This document shows positions 7,875 through 16,686 of a stretch of 64,000 nucleotides of DNA, in pieces (positions within the stretch are counted from its first letter, which is position 1; the number at the start of each line of letters is the position of its first letter). The notes beneath the pieces are model-generated. The model made no database searches. It saw only the letters and a program-made list of their open reading frames with translations, and was not told the DNA's origin. This DNA comes from Stenotrophomonas sp. BIGb0135 (GTDB taxonomy: Bacteria > Pseudomonadota > Gammaproteobacteria > Xanthomonadales > Xanthomonadaceae). The stretch lies in the NCBI RefSeq assembly GCF_024810105.1, contig NZ_JANUDX010000006.1:1-64000 (forward strand), read 5' to 3'. The translations under genes were made by a program, and so were the position numbers.

Positions 7875-10349
7875 TTACCAGGCGCGACGCACACCCAACT
7901 GCGCACCAGCATCCTTGTAACCGCTGTCGCCGCGCTGTACGCGCAGGTCACCCCACGCCGACCAGCGTTCGCCCAGCCGCAGCTGCGCACCGGCCTGGGC
8001 TTCGTAGCGGTTGGTCGGCAGCTTGGCGTCCAGCGACTGCCCATCGAAACGCATGCTGTCGCCGCGCTCGTTGTAGAGCCAGTTCACCGCCAGGAACGGC
8101 TGCACGCGGTTACCGACGGCGTTGTCATGCCCGAACAGGCGCACGCCCACGCGCGTCTCAAGACCACCGGCCTGGTCGTCTTCCACGATCGTGCCGTTCA
8201 CTTCCTGCAGGGTATCGCCCTTGTAGTCGGTGTAGCTCACCTGCACCTGCGGCTGCAGATAGATCGCGCGGCGCTCGCTGTTGCCCAGTGCGAATGCGTA
8301 GCCCGCTTCCAGCGACGCCGCGCGCGTGGTGGCGTCGTACTTCTCGCGCGCCAACGCATCGCCCTGCACCCAGCTGTCGTAACGGCCGTACTGCAGCCAG
8401 CCGTCCAGATACAGCCCGGCACTGTCCTCGGCGTTCTGCATCCAGCTGCCGTACACGCCCACCGCATCGCCCTTGACCTTGCCGCGCGTGCCGTAGCCGG
8501 TGATGCGCGAGGTTGCCTGCGTGTCCGCATCGCCGGTGGCCAGCATGATGCCGACCGAGCCACGCCCCTGCTGCCCCCAGCGCGCCACGTCGCTGCCGAT
8601 CTGCAGCGTGTTGGTCTGGCTGCGGGCATCGACCTGGCCGGCGATGGTGGTGTGCAGCTGGTCGCGCGACACGCGTGCCCAGGCGCCTGGGCCATCGTGG
8701 TCGAACGCAGGCTCGCCGCGGTCGTGGCGACGCTGCTGGAACATGCGCACGGCCGCGGCCTGGTTGGCCAGGTACGCGCCCGGCTCCGGACGCAGCACGG
8801 GAATCGGATCCGTCGGATCGGGGTTGATCGGATCGACCGGGGTCACCGGATCCACCGGCGTGACCGGGTCGGTCGGGTCGGTCGGTGCGCACGCCGGCAA
8901 CGACGGATTGAGGTCGCAGGGATCGCCGGTATAGGCCGAGCGCAGGTACCAGCCGCCATCGTTGGGGTTGGTCACCCCGCCCTTGTACAGCAGGTATTCG
9001 TAGATGCCGGCAGTGGCACGGGTGTTCATCGCGAACGTTGCCCCCGAGGTGCCGGCCACCGAAATCAACTGGATGCCATCGGTGGTCTGCGCACCGGCGC
9101 CGCCGATGTTGTTGACCACGATGTTGCCGCTCCCGGAGGTACTGCCGCCCACGACGAGCGTGTCCGACGGTGCGCCGTCACCGGCCAGCACGCTGTTGAA
9201 GATCAGCGTGCCGCCATTGACGGCCATGTCACCGCCCACGGTGACCGTCTTGTAGCCCGGCGACGGTGCGGCGAAGGCCAGCGTGCCCGAGCCCAGGTTC
9301 ACACTGCCGACAGTGGAATCGGCGGTGACGTTCCAGCGCGAGGTGTCGGCCAGCGCCATCGAGGTGACGTTGGTCAGGGCGCCGGTGAGGCTGGCGTTGT
9401 CGCTCATCTGCATGGACAACCGTTGATCCTGACCAACGAAGATATTTCCGCTCAACTGACTGTCGTTGACCGCCACGCTGACGTTGGCGATGTCGGGGCC
9501 GAACTCGGCCGGCAGGACTTCGATGAGATTTCCGTTACCGGCCCGCAACGTACTGCCGTTGGCAATGGTAATCGTGGCGTCGAAATCCTGGGCCAGCCCC
9601 TGGACCCGGATCGCAGCACCCTCGATCCCTTCTACCGTCGAACCGTCCACGACGAGGTCTGCGAGAGACGGCATGGCCTGCCCCCCAAGTCCCGTGGAGA
9701 TCAAGGTCATGAAGGCACCATTGCGCCGCCCACCGAGGTAAGAGCCATTTGTAAGCACGGTCGAAGCCGAGACGGACGCGAGACCGACCCCGTCGAAATC
9801 TCCCGCGCCGGTTGCGCCGTCGGAAAAGACGCGTGTGGCATCCAACGCGATCTGTGCGCCGCCAATGGCGGAAAGGCCAGCACGCGACGCCTGGATTTCG
9901 CTGCCCGTCATGCGCAATGCGCCAGCAGTTCCGCCGCTGCCGGTAATGACGACGCCATTGGAGTTGCTGAAGAGACGGGTAGTCCGGATCGTCGCAACGG
10001 AATCAGGGAAAAGCGTCAAGGCCGCCGCATTGGAGGACGATGCGGCGCTGGTCACGGTCCCGCCGTCGGCGGTCAGGGATGACCGATCCAGGGAGATGGC
10101 CCCTGTCGCCCCACCCGCGATGATGTTGAGCGTTGAATTCCCGGTCACCGTCCAGGCTTCGACGGGGTCGCCAGGTTGCACGGTCGCGGTTGCGCCACCA
10201 CCCACGGTTGCTGCCATGGATACCGTCGGGAGCACCAATAGCGCCACGCCGATGGCGAGCGGCAGGCGCTTGCATCGAGCGCGAAGCGCGTGGGGAGCCG
10301 AAGAAGAGGGATGACGAGCCAGGGCCGATGTCACATGCGGAAGCGTCAT
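7875..10349 (-). CDS. Classical (type Va) autotransporter with pertactin-like passenger and beta-barrel
   Basis: The product is about 824 residues. A long signal peptide (residues 1-46, ending VSMA) precedes a repetitive beta-helix passenger. At about residues 470-485 a Cys pair (GDPCDLNP...ACAP) leads into a Pro/Asp/Thr linker (PVDPVTPVDPINPDPTDP). The last 300 or so residues form an autotransporter barrel (PGAWARVSRDQLHTT, then GYAFALG) that ends with a terminal Trp, as expected for BAM recognition. ATG at 10349 was chosen; a GTG nine bases upstream is also possible. It is a single gene flanked by terminators. The passenger has no visible protease or lipase motif, so an adhesin or biofilm role is inferred, not shown. 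Confidence 0.9.
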   Translation of the reverse strand: MTLPHVTSALARHPSSSAPHALRARCKRLPLAIGVALLVLPTVSMAATVGGGATATVQPGDPVEAWTVTGNSTLNIIAGGATGAISLDRSSLTADGGTVTSAASSSNAAALTLFPDSVATIRTTRLFSNSNGVVITGSGGTAGALRMTGSEIQASRAGLSAIGGAQIALDATRVFSDGATGAGDFDGVGLASVSASTVLTNGSYLGGRRNGAFMTLISTGLGGQAMPSLADLVVDGSTVEGIEGAAIRVQGLAQDFDATITIANGSTLRAGNGNLIEVLPAEFGPDIANVSVAVNDSQLSGNIFVGQDQRLSMQMSDNASLTGALTNVTSMALADTSRWNVTADSTVGSVNLGSGTLAFAAPSPGYKTVTVGGDMAVNGGTLIFNSVLAGDGAPSDTLVVGGSTSGSGNIVVNNIGGAGAQTTDGIQLISVAGTSGATFAMNTRATAGIYEYLLYKGGVTNPNDGGWYLRSAYTGDPCDLNPSLPACAPTDPTDPVTPVDPVTPVDPINPDPTDPIPVLRPEPGAYLANQAAAVRMFQQRRHDRGEPAFDHDGPGAWARVSRDQLHTTIAGQVDARSQTNTLQIGSDVARWGQQGRGSVGIMLATGDADTQATSRITGYGTRGKVKGDAVGVYGSWMQNAEDSAGLYLDGWLQYGRYDSWVQGDALAREKYDATTRAASLEAGYAFALGNSERRAIYLQPQVQVSYTDYKGDTLQEVNGTIVEDDQAGGLETRVGVRLFGHDNAVGNRVQPFLAVNWLYNERGDSMRFDGQSLDAKLPTNRYEAQAGAQLRLGERWSAWGDLRVQRGDSGYKDAGAQLGVRRAW

Positions 10350-10578
10350 GAAGTGCACTCTGTTTGGGACTGTGGGGAGAGGAAAAACCTCTGCATTTGG
10401 CCGGAGATTCTCCAGATTCGATTACCCCAACCCATTCAATTAGTTGCAAATGATGCTTTCCATCACGTTCTGCATGTGATCAAACACCAGCGCGACGAAG
10501 ATTGCGCGCCCGGCGTGAAGATCTCGTCTACGCCAAATTCACTGGCTTGGGCCGTGCTGCCGACGCGCATATCACAGC

Positions 10579-10610
10579 AAAAAAAAACGCCCCCTTGCGG
10601 AGGCGTTTTT
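10579..10610 (-). terminator. Terminator after gltA, possibly bidirectional
   Basis: An A-run, then an AACGCC / GGCGTT stem with a small GC loop, then a T-run, 24 bases beyond the gltA stop. Read on the minus strand it is a standard intrinsic terminator with a U-tract. The core resembles the 7788 terminator. Confidence 0.85.
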
Positions 10611-10633
10611 CATCGGCGGATCAACCGGGGCGA

Positions 10634-11911
<1,278 letters not shown>

Positions 11912-11973
11912 TGTGTGCGCTCCTCGAGGGAAGGCGCCCGCCCAAGCGCATGGGGCAGGCACGTGAAGGAAGT

Positions 11974-11991
11974 CCACGATCGTTATCGTGG
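11974..11991 (-). promoter_or_regulatory. Perfect inverted repeat near the gltA transcription start
   Basis: The 18-bp sequence CCACGAT-aacg-ATCGTGG lies immediately downstream of the GATAAT box proposed for gltA, so it would overlap the start site or form a hairpin at the 5' end of the leader. It could be an operator or an mRNA-stabilising stem. No regulator is identified. Confidence 0.4.
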
Positions 11992-11998
11992 ATCCCGC

Positions 11999-12008
11999 CA
12001 TTATCGCA
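11999..12008 (-). promoter_or_regulatory. Probable extended -10 promoter of gltA
   Basis: On the minus strand TGC-GATAAT (12005-12000 for the hexamer) forms an extended -10 element about 90 bases upstream of the GTG start. There is no good -35 hexamer at 17 bases, as is common with extended -10 promoters. Confidence 0.4.
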
Positions 12009-12213
12009 CAGCAACATTTCTGCCGCCCTAGGACGGAAGTCGTAGACGCGGTTACGGACCTGCGTCGGGTGCTTGCCGCCAGGCAGCGCAAGGGCTGCGG
12101 CGGATCAGGACGTTTTTGTCCGGACACACCGTTGCACCGGCCTGGCGACGTCGCCAGCTGGCGTTCAGATACAGAGGCGGAGCGCCGCGGCCGCTCCATA
12201 CGCCAGACAGCAA

Positions 12214-12245
12214 AAAACAACGGCCGCCGAGGCGACCGTTGTTTT
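12214..12245 (-). terminator. Terminator after the L31 gene
   Basis: A 10-bp stem (AAAACAACGG and its complement) with a 12-base loop is followed on the minus strand by a run of T, 20 bases past the rpmE2 stop. With the gltA promoter it accounts for most of the 350-bp gap between gltA and the L31 gene. Nothing else was seen there. Confidence 0.85.
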
Positions 12246-12265
12246 CATGCAACTGCAGCGACAAC

Positions 12266-12526
12266 TCAGGCTGCGGTCGGCGCCGGCTTGCCGAAACGCT
12301 TCTGGAACTTGTCGATACGGCCGCTGGTGTCGATGACCTTGTGCTTGCCCGTGTAGAACGGGTGCGAAGCCGAGGAAATTTCAACCTTGACGAGCGGGTA
12401 CTCGTTGCCGTCTTCCCACTTCACCGTTTCCTTGGTGGCCATGGTGGAACGGGTCAGAATCTTGAAATCAGAGGTAACGTCGTGGAAAACCACGTCGCGG
12501 TAGTTCGGATGAATATCGGCCTTCAT
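12266..12526 (-). CDS. rpmE2: 50S ribosomal protein L31, type B (zinc-free)
   Basis: The 86-residue product begins [16 protein letters not shown] and contains the type B insertion ([20 protein letters not shown]) and the [11 protein letters not shown] motif that all L31 proteins share. It has no cysteine, so it lacks the zinc-binding CxxC of type A L31. Type B paralogues usually replace the zinc form in zinc starvation; here it may be the main copy. It is monocistronic, with an intrinsic terminator directly downstream. Confidence 0.97.
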   Translation of the reverse strand: MKADIHPNYRDVVFHDVTSDFKILTRSTMATKETVKWEDGNEYPLVKVEISSASHPFYTGKHKVIDTSGRIDKFQKRFGKPAPTAA

Positions 12527-12638
12527 GGGCGCGCACCGTAATAAGGGCTGGTGGTCAAGAGCGGCATTATAGCCCCGGATGCCACCAAGGGCAAGCCGGG
12601 ACCATCAGCCGTGCGAAAGGTCCGCCGCAGCGGCGCCG

Positions 12639-13574
12639 TCAGGCGCCGAGTGCCGCCCGGACCTGGGCTTCAAAACGCCCTTGGTCGTAGGCCATCAGCA
12701 GCTGGGTGTTGTCCGGCTGCCCGGTCTGGCGGTTCCAGTCGACAATGGTAGCACCTCGGCTGTGCACGCCGGCCAGTTCCACGTTCAGCGGGCGCGATTC
12801 GACCCGCAGCGCGCCTTCCGGCTGCAGCGCCCAGGCCATGGCCAGGGCATCGGCGGCAAACCACCGCTCGCCGCGGCTGTCTTCGGACCACAACCGGGTC
12901 TGGCGCGAGATCAGCTCGTAGAAGCGGGCCTTGTCGGTATCGGCGGCCAGCCACTTCTCCACGTCGGCATGCAGCAGGCCGTGGGCGACGGTGGCTTCCC
13001 AGTCGGCCACTTCGATGTGCGGGAAGCCGGTGAACACCACGTGCGCGGCTTCCGGATCGAAGGCGATGTTGAACTCGGCCGCCGGGGTGATGTTGCCGTG
13101 GCAGGTGACCGCCCCGCCCATGACCAGGAAGCGCTTCACGCGCTGCGGCAGGGTCGGGTCCAGCTTGAGCGCCAGGGCCAGGTTGGTCAGCGGACCGAGC
13201 GCGACCAGGAACAGCTCGCCGGCGTACTGGTGCGACAGGCGCAGGATCGCCAGGGCGGCGTGTTCGGCCTCGGCCTGGCGCTTGGCGGCCGGCAGGTTCA
13301 CATCACCGAAGCCGTCGGCGCCGTGCACATGGGCGGCATCGACCGACGGGTGCAGGAGCGGATCGGGGGTGCCGGCATAGACCGGCACGTCTTCGCGGCC
13401 AGCCACTTCGCACAGTTTCAGGGCGTTGCGGACCGTGTGGTCCAGGCCAACGTTGCCGGCGGCGATGGTCAGGCCGACGATGTCGTGGCGCTCATCGGCG
13501 AAGGCCATCAACAGGGCCAGGGCATCATCGACACCCGGGTCGGTGTCGATCAACAGCGGAATCTTCTTGCTCAT
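12639..13574 (-). CDS. Inosine/uridine-preferring nucleoside hydrolase
   Basis: The product is 311 residues. The N-terminal DTDPGVDDA motif (residues 10-18) binds the catalytic Ca2+ and ribose, and NVGLDHTVRNAL plus the VMGGAV and EFNIAFDPEAA segments are typical of the family. It hydrolyses the N-glycosidic bond of nucleosides for salvage in the cytoplasm. ATG at 13574 gives the standard N-terminus just before the hydrophobic strand. The base specificity cannot be told from the sequence. It stands alone between L31 and recG on the same strand. Confidence 0.93.
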   Translation of the reverse strand: MSKKIPLLIDTDPGVDDALALLMAFADERHDIVGLTIAAGNVGLDHTVRNALKLCEVAGREDVPVYAGTPDPLLHPSVDAAHVHGADGFGDVNLPAAKRQAEAEHAALAILRLSHQYAGELFLVALGPLTNLALALKLDPTLPQRVKRFLVMGGAVTCHGNITPAAEFNIAFDPEAAHVVFTGFPHIEVADWEATVAHGLLHADVEKWLAADTDKARFYELISRQTRLWSEDSRGERWFAADALAMAWALQPEGALRVESRPLNVELAGVHSRGATIVDWNRQTGQPDNTQLLMAYDQGRFEAQVRAALGA

Positions 13575-13739
13575 CGTTGCCGTCTTGATAATCGGCAAGG
13601 GACTTTCGCACCCTGTCATGACAAATACAAGGCGGGGGTGATCGGGTGCCAGCGGCGCTGTCCAGGGCGGCTGCTTGGTTTGCCATGGCCGCGACCGGCG
13701 GGCCCGCTTCGCGGCCGGCAGGGAGCCAGGCGGCGGGCG

Positions 13740-15851
13740 CTATGCCGAGGCGTAGCGCACCGCCGTGCCGATCCAGCGGCGCACGATCTTGTCGGCCACG
13801 TCCGGGGCTTCGGCCAGCAATCGCTCGGCCAGGTCATGCACGCCCGGCAGCAGGTCCGCGTCGCGGGCCAGGTCGGCCATGCGGAAGCCGGCCAGGCCGG
13901 TCTGGCGGGTGCCCAGCAGCTCGCCGGGGCCGCGCAGTTCCAGGTCCTTTTCGGCGATCAGGAACCCGTCGTTGGTCTGGCGCATGGTTTCCAGGCGCTC
14001 GCGCGCCATCGCCGACAGCGGCGCCTGGTACAGCAGCACGCAGCGGGACACCGCCGAGCCCCGCCCTACCCGCCCGCGCAACTGGTGCAACTGGGCCAGG
14101 CCGAGCCGCTCGGCGTTTTCGATGATCATCAACGAGGCATTGGGCACGTCCACGCCCACTTCGATGACGGTGGTGGCCACCAGCAGGTCGATCTGGCCGG
14201 CCTTGAACGCCACCATCGTGGCCAGTTTCTCGCTGGCCTTCAGCCGCCCGTGCACCAGCCCCACGCGCACGCCCGGCAGCAACGCCTGCAGCGATTCGAA
14301 GGTGGCCTGGGCGGGCGTGGCGTCCAGTTCCTCGCTCTCCTCGATCAGCGTGCATACCCAGTACACCTGCTGCCCTTCGCGGCAGGCCAGGGCGATGCGC
14401 TGGATCAGTTCCGGGCGGCGGTCGTTGTTGAGCGCGACGGTCTGCACCGGGGTGCGGCCCGGCGGCAGTTCATCGATGGCCGAGACATCCAGGTCGGCGT
14501 ACTCGGACATCGCCAGCGTGCGCGGAATGGGCGTCGCCGTCATCACCAGCTGGTGCGGCACGCTGCGCCCGTCGGCCCCCTTGTCGCGCAGCGCAAGACG
14601 CTGATGCACGCCGAAGCGGTGCTGCTCGTCGACGATGGCCAGGGCCAGATCCTTGAACACCACGCTGTCCTGCATCAATGCGTGCGTACCGACCACCACC
14701 TGCGCCTCGCCCGAGGCGACCTCGGCCAGCACTTTGCTGCGTGCCTTGCCGGTGACCTTGCCGGCCAGCCACGCGGTGCGTACGCCCAGCGGCTCGAGCC
14801 AGGCGCGCAGGTTGTTCAGATGCTGCTCGGCAAGCAGTTCGGTCGGCGCCGCCAAGGCGACCTGCTTGCCGCGCTCCACCGCCAGCATCGCGGCCAACGC
14901 GGCGACCACGGTCTTGCCCGAGCCGACGTCGCCCTGCACCAGGCGCAGCATCGGATGCGCCTTGCCCAGGTCCTTGCGGATCTGCTCGAACACGCGCTGC
15001 TGCGCGCCGGTGAGCTGGAACGGCAGGCTGTCGCGCAGTTGCCGGACCAGCGCGCCCTGCCCGCGCAACGACGGTGCGTGGTGCGCCTGCAACGCCATGC
15101 GCTGGCGGCGCAGGCTGAGGTGGTGGGCCAGCAGTTCTTCGATCGCCAGGCGGCGTTGCGCGGGGTGCCGGCCCGCGGCCAGCGCGCCCAGGTCGGCGTC
15201 CGGCGGCGGGCGGTGCACGGTCAGCAACGCGCTGCGCAGCGAGGGCAGGCCCAGCCCGGACAGCCAGTCGGGTGGCAGCAGCTCCAGCGTGGACTCCTCC
15301 GGCAGCCGGTCGAGTGCGAGCCCGATGAACCGGCGCAGCGTGGCCGGGCCGACCCCTTCGATGGCCGGGTAAACCGGATCGAGGCTGTCGCCGAGTTCGT
15401 CGTCGTCGTTGCTGCCCATCACCCGGTAGCTGGGATGGACGATTTCCAGCCCGAGATGCCCGGGCTTGGCGGTGCCGTAGCAGCGGATGCGCGTGCCGAC
15501 GGCGAATTGCGATACCTGCTGGGCGCGGAAGTGGAAGAAGCGCAGCACCAGGGTGCCGTAGGAATCGTCTTCGAGGGCGACCTTGAGCACCGGCCGACCG
15601 CGGAAACCGCGCTCGACCGCACTCACCCGACCTTCCACCTGCGCCGCCACGCCCGGCTGCAACCGGGCAATGGTGGTCAGCCGGGTGCGGTCTTCATAGC
15701 GCAGCGGCAGATGCAGCCACAGGTCCTGCAACGAGGACAGGCCACGGGCCTCCAGCTTGGTGGCCACCGCCGGGCCGATCCCGGAAAGCATCGACAACGA
15801 CGCTTCCCCGGCCGCGGCCAGTGCCGGTGCAGGAGCCCGTGACCGCGCCAC
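13740..15851 (-). CDS. recG: ATP-dependent DNA helicase RecG
   Basis: The product is 703 residues. It remodels stalled replication forks and Holliday junctions. An N-terminal wedge/OB region (LHLPLRYEDRT) is followed by helicase motif I GDVGSGKT near residue 307, DEQH motif II near residue 406 (DEQHRFGV), and motif VI QLRGRVGRG. Start is GTG at 15851, one base after the ridA stop (TGA-C-GTG), so the two genes are coupled. In E. coli recG lies with spoT and trmH, and here spoT is just upstream of ridA, so part of that neighbourhood is kept. Confidence 0.97.
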   Translation of the reverse strand: MARSRAPAPALAAAGEASLSMLSGIGPAVATKLEARGLSSLQDLWLHLPLRYEDRTRLTTIARLQPGVAAQVEGRVSAVERGFRGRPVLKVALEDDSYGTLVLRFFHFRAQQVSQFAVGTRIRCYGTAKPGHLGLEIVHPSYRVMGSNDDDELGDSLDPVYPAIEGVGPATLRRFIGLALDRLPEESTLELLPPDWLSGLGLPSLRSALLTVHRPPPDADLGALAAGRHPAQRRLAIEELLAHHLSLRRQRMALQAHHAPSLRGQGALVRQLRDSLPFQLTGAQQRVFEQIRKDLGKAHPMLRLVQGDVGSGKTVVAALAAMLAVERGKQVALAAPTELLAEQHLNNLRAWLEPLGVRTAWLAGKVTGKARSKVLAEVASGEAQVVVGTHALMQDSVVFKDLALAIVDEQHRFGVHQRLALRDKGADGRSVPHQLVMTATPIPRTLAMSEYADLDVSAIDELPPGRTPVQTVALNNDRRPELIQRIALACREGQQVYWVCTLIEESEELDATPAQATFESLQALLPGVRVGLVHGRLKASEKLATMVAFKAGQIDLLVATTVIEVGVDVPNASLMIIENAERLGLAQLHQLRGRVGRGSAVSRCVLLYQAPLSAMARERLETMRQTNDGFLIAEKDLELRGPGELLGTRQTGLAGFRMADLARDADLLPGVHDLAERLLAEAPDVADKIVRRWIGTAVRYASA

Positions 15852-15852
15852 G

Positions 15853-16245
15853 TCAGGCCTGGTCGAGCACCATCACCGCATCGACCTCGAAGTTGGCGGC
15901 CTTCGGCAGGCCGGACACTTCGATGGTGGAACGGGCCGGGAACGGGGCCTGGAAGTAGTCCTGCATGACCGCATTGACCTTGGCGAACTCGGCCAGGTCG
16001 GTCAGGTACAGGCCGAGGCGCACGATCTTGTCCAGCGAGCCGCCGGCTTCTTCGGCCACGGCCTTGAGGTTGTCGAAGGCGCGGCGCGCCTGGGCTTCAA
16101 CGTCGCCGGCACCGACGATCTCACCGGTGGCCGGGTCCAGCGGGATCTGGCCGGAGAAGTACACGGTATTGCCGGCACGCACAGCCTGCGAATACGGGCC
16201 GATCGCGGCCGGGGCCTTGGCGCTGGTGATGATCTGGCGGGACAT
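15853..16245 (-). CDS. ridA: RidA family reactive enamine/imine deaminase
   Basis: The product is 130 residues starting MSRQIITSAKAP at 16245. Longer frames run into the GATC repeat tract and were rejected. Conserved RidA segments are present: GPYSQAV, YFSGQIPLDP, the catalytic-site RLGLYLTDL (Arg binding the carboxylate of 2-aminoacrylate) and FPARSTIEVSGLP. RidA hydrolyses 2-aminoacrylate and related imines formed by PLP enzymes. It is the first gene of a ridA-recG unit downstream of spoT. Confidence 0.96.
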   Translation of the reverse strand: MSRQIITSAKAPAAIGPYSQAVRAGNTVYFSGQIPLDPATGEIVGAGDVEAQARRAFDNLKAVAEEAGGSLDKIVRLGLYLTDLAEFAKVNAVMQDYFQAPFPARSTIEVSGLPKAANFEVDAVMVLDQA

Positions 16246-16295
16246 GGACGCTCCACGGTTCAAAAGGGGGAGCGCAATTGTAGCGCCGAAGCCGC

Positions 16296-16437
16296 GATCG
16301 GGGCCGCGATCCAACGCCGCGATCAGAGCCGAGATCAGAGCCGAGATCAACGCCACGATCAATGCCACGATCGACCCGCGATCGACCCGCGATCGACCCG
16401 CGATCGACGCCGCAATCGACGCCGCAATCCACGGTAG
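16296..16437. repeat. GATC-phased degenerate tandem repeat, about 12-bp period
   Basis: GATC (AATC in the last two units) recurs at 16296, 16308, 16321, 16333, 16345, 16357, 16369, 16380, 16391, 16402, 16414 and 16426, giving a consensus close to GATCNNNNCCGC with 11-13 bp spacing. The tract lies upstream of ridA and runs directly into a GTAG REP. It has no gene. A similar GATC-phased tract occurs at 24130. Confidence 0.8.
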
Positions 16438-16668
16438 AGCCGACCGTTGGTCGGCTGACTGGAGAATGACGAAGACGGTTGGCCGGCAGGCCGACCCTGT
16501 CGATCATCGCCGCGGGGTGTGCGGGTAGCCGACCAACGGTCGGCTCTACCGTGGGGCGATCGTTGTGGCAGGGCGTGCGGGCAGCCGACCAACGGTCGGC
16601 TCTACCGTGGGGCGATCATCGCCGCAGGGTGCGCGTGCAGCCGACCAACGGTCGGCTCTACCGACCGT
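16434..16668. repeat. SMAG-type REP cluster between ridA and spoT
   Basis: One forward element (GTAGAGCCGACCGTTGGTCG, at 16434) faces three inverse copies at about 16524-16550, 16581-16606 and 16637-16662. The inverse copies are spaced about 56 bp, with the intervening sequence also repeated. All have the same CCGACC/GGTCGG stem. The array is directly downstream of spoT, where a transcript end would fall. Confidence 0.9.
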
Positions 16669-16686
16669 CGTCTCAAGGGAGGCGGC

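Noticed and set aside
7692..10082. 796-codon plus-strand frame opposite the classical autotransporter
   Set aside because: Shadow; the minus strand has a signal peptide, passenger and barrel.
12005..12265. Short overlapping frames in the gltA-L31 gap
   Set aside because: They overlap the promoter and terminator and lack coding signals.
12579..15842. 1087-codon plus-strand open frame opposite nucleoside hydrolase and recG
   Set aside because: Antisense shadow; composition is Gln/Arg/Ala-rich and the minus-strand genes are secure.
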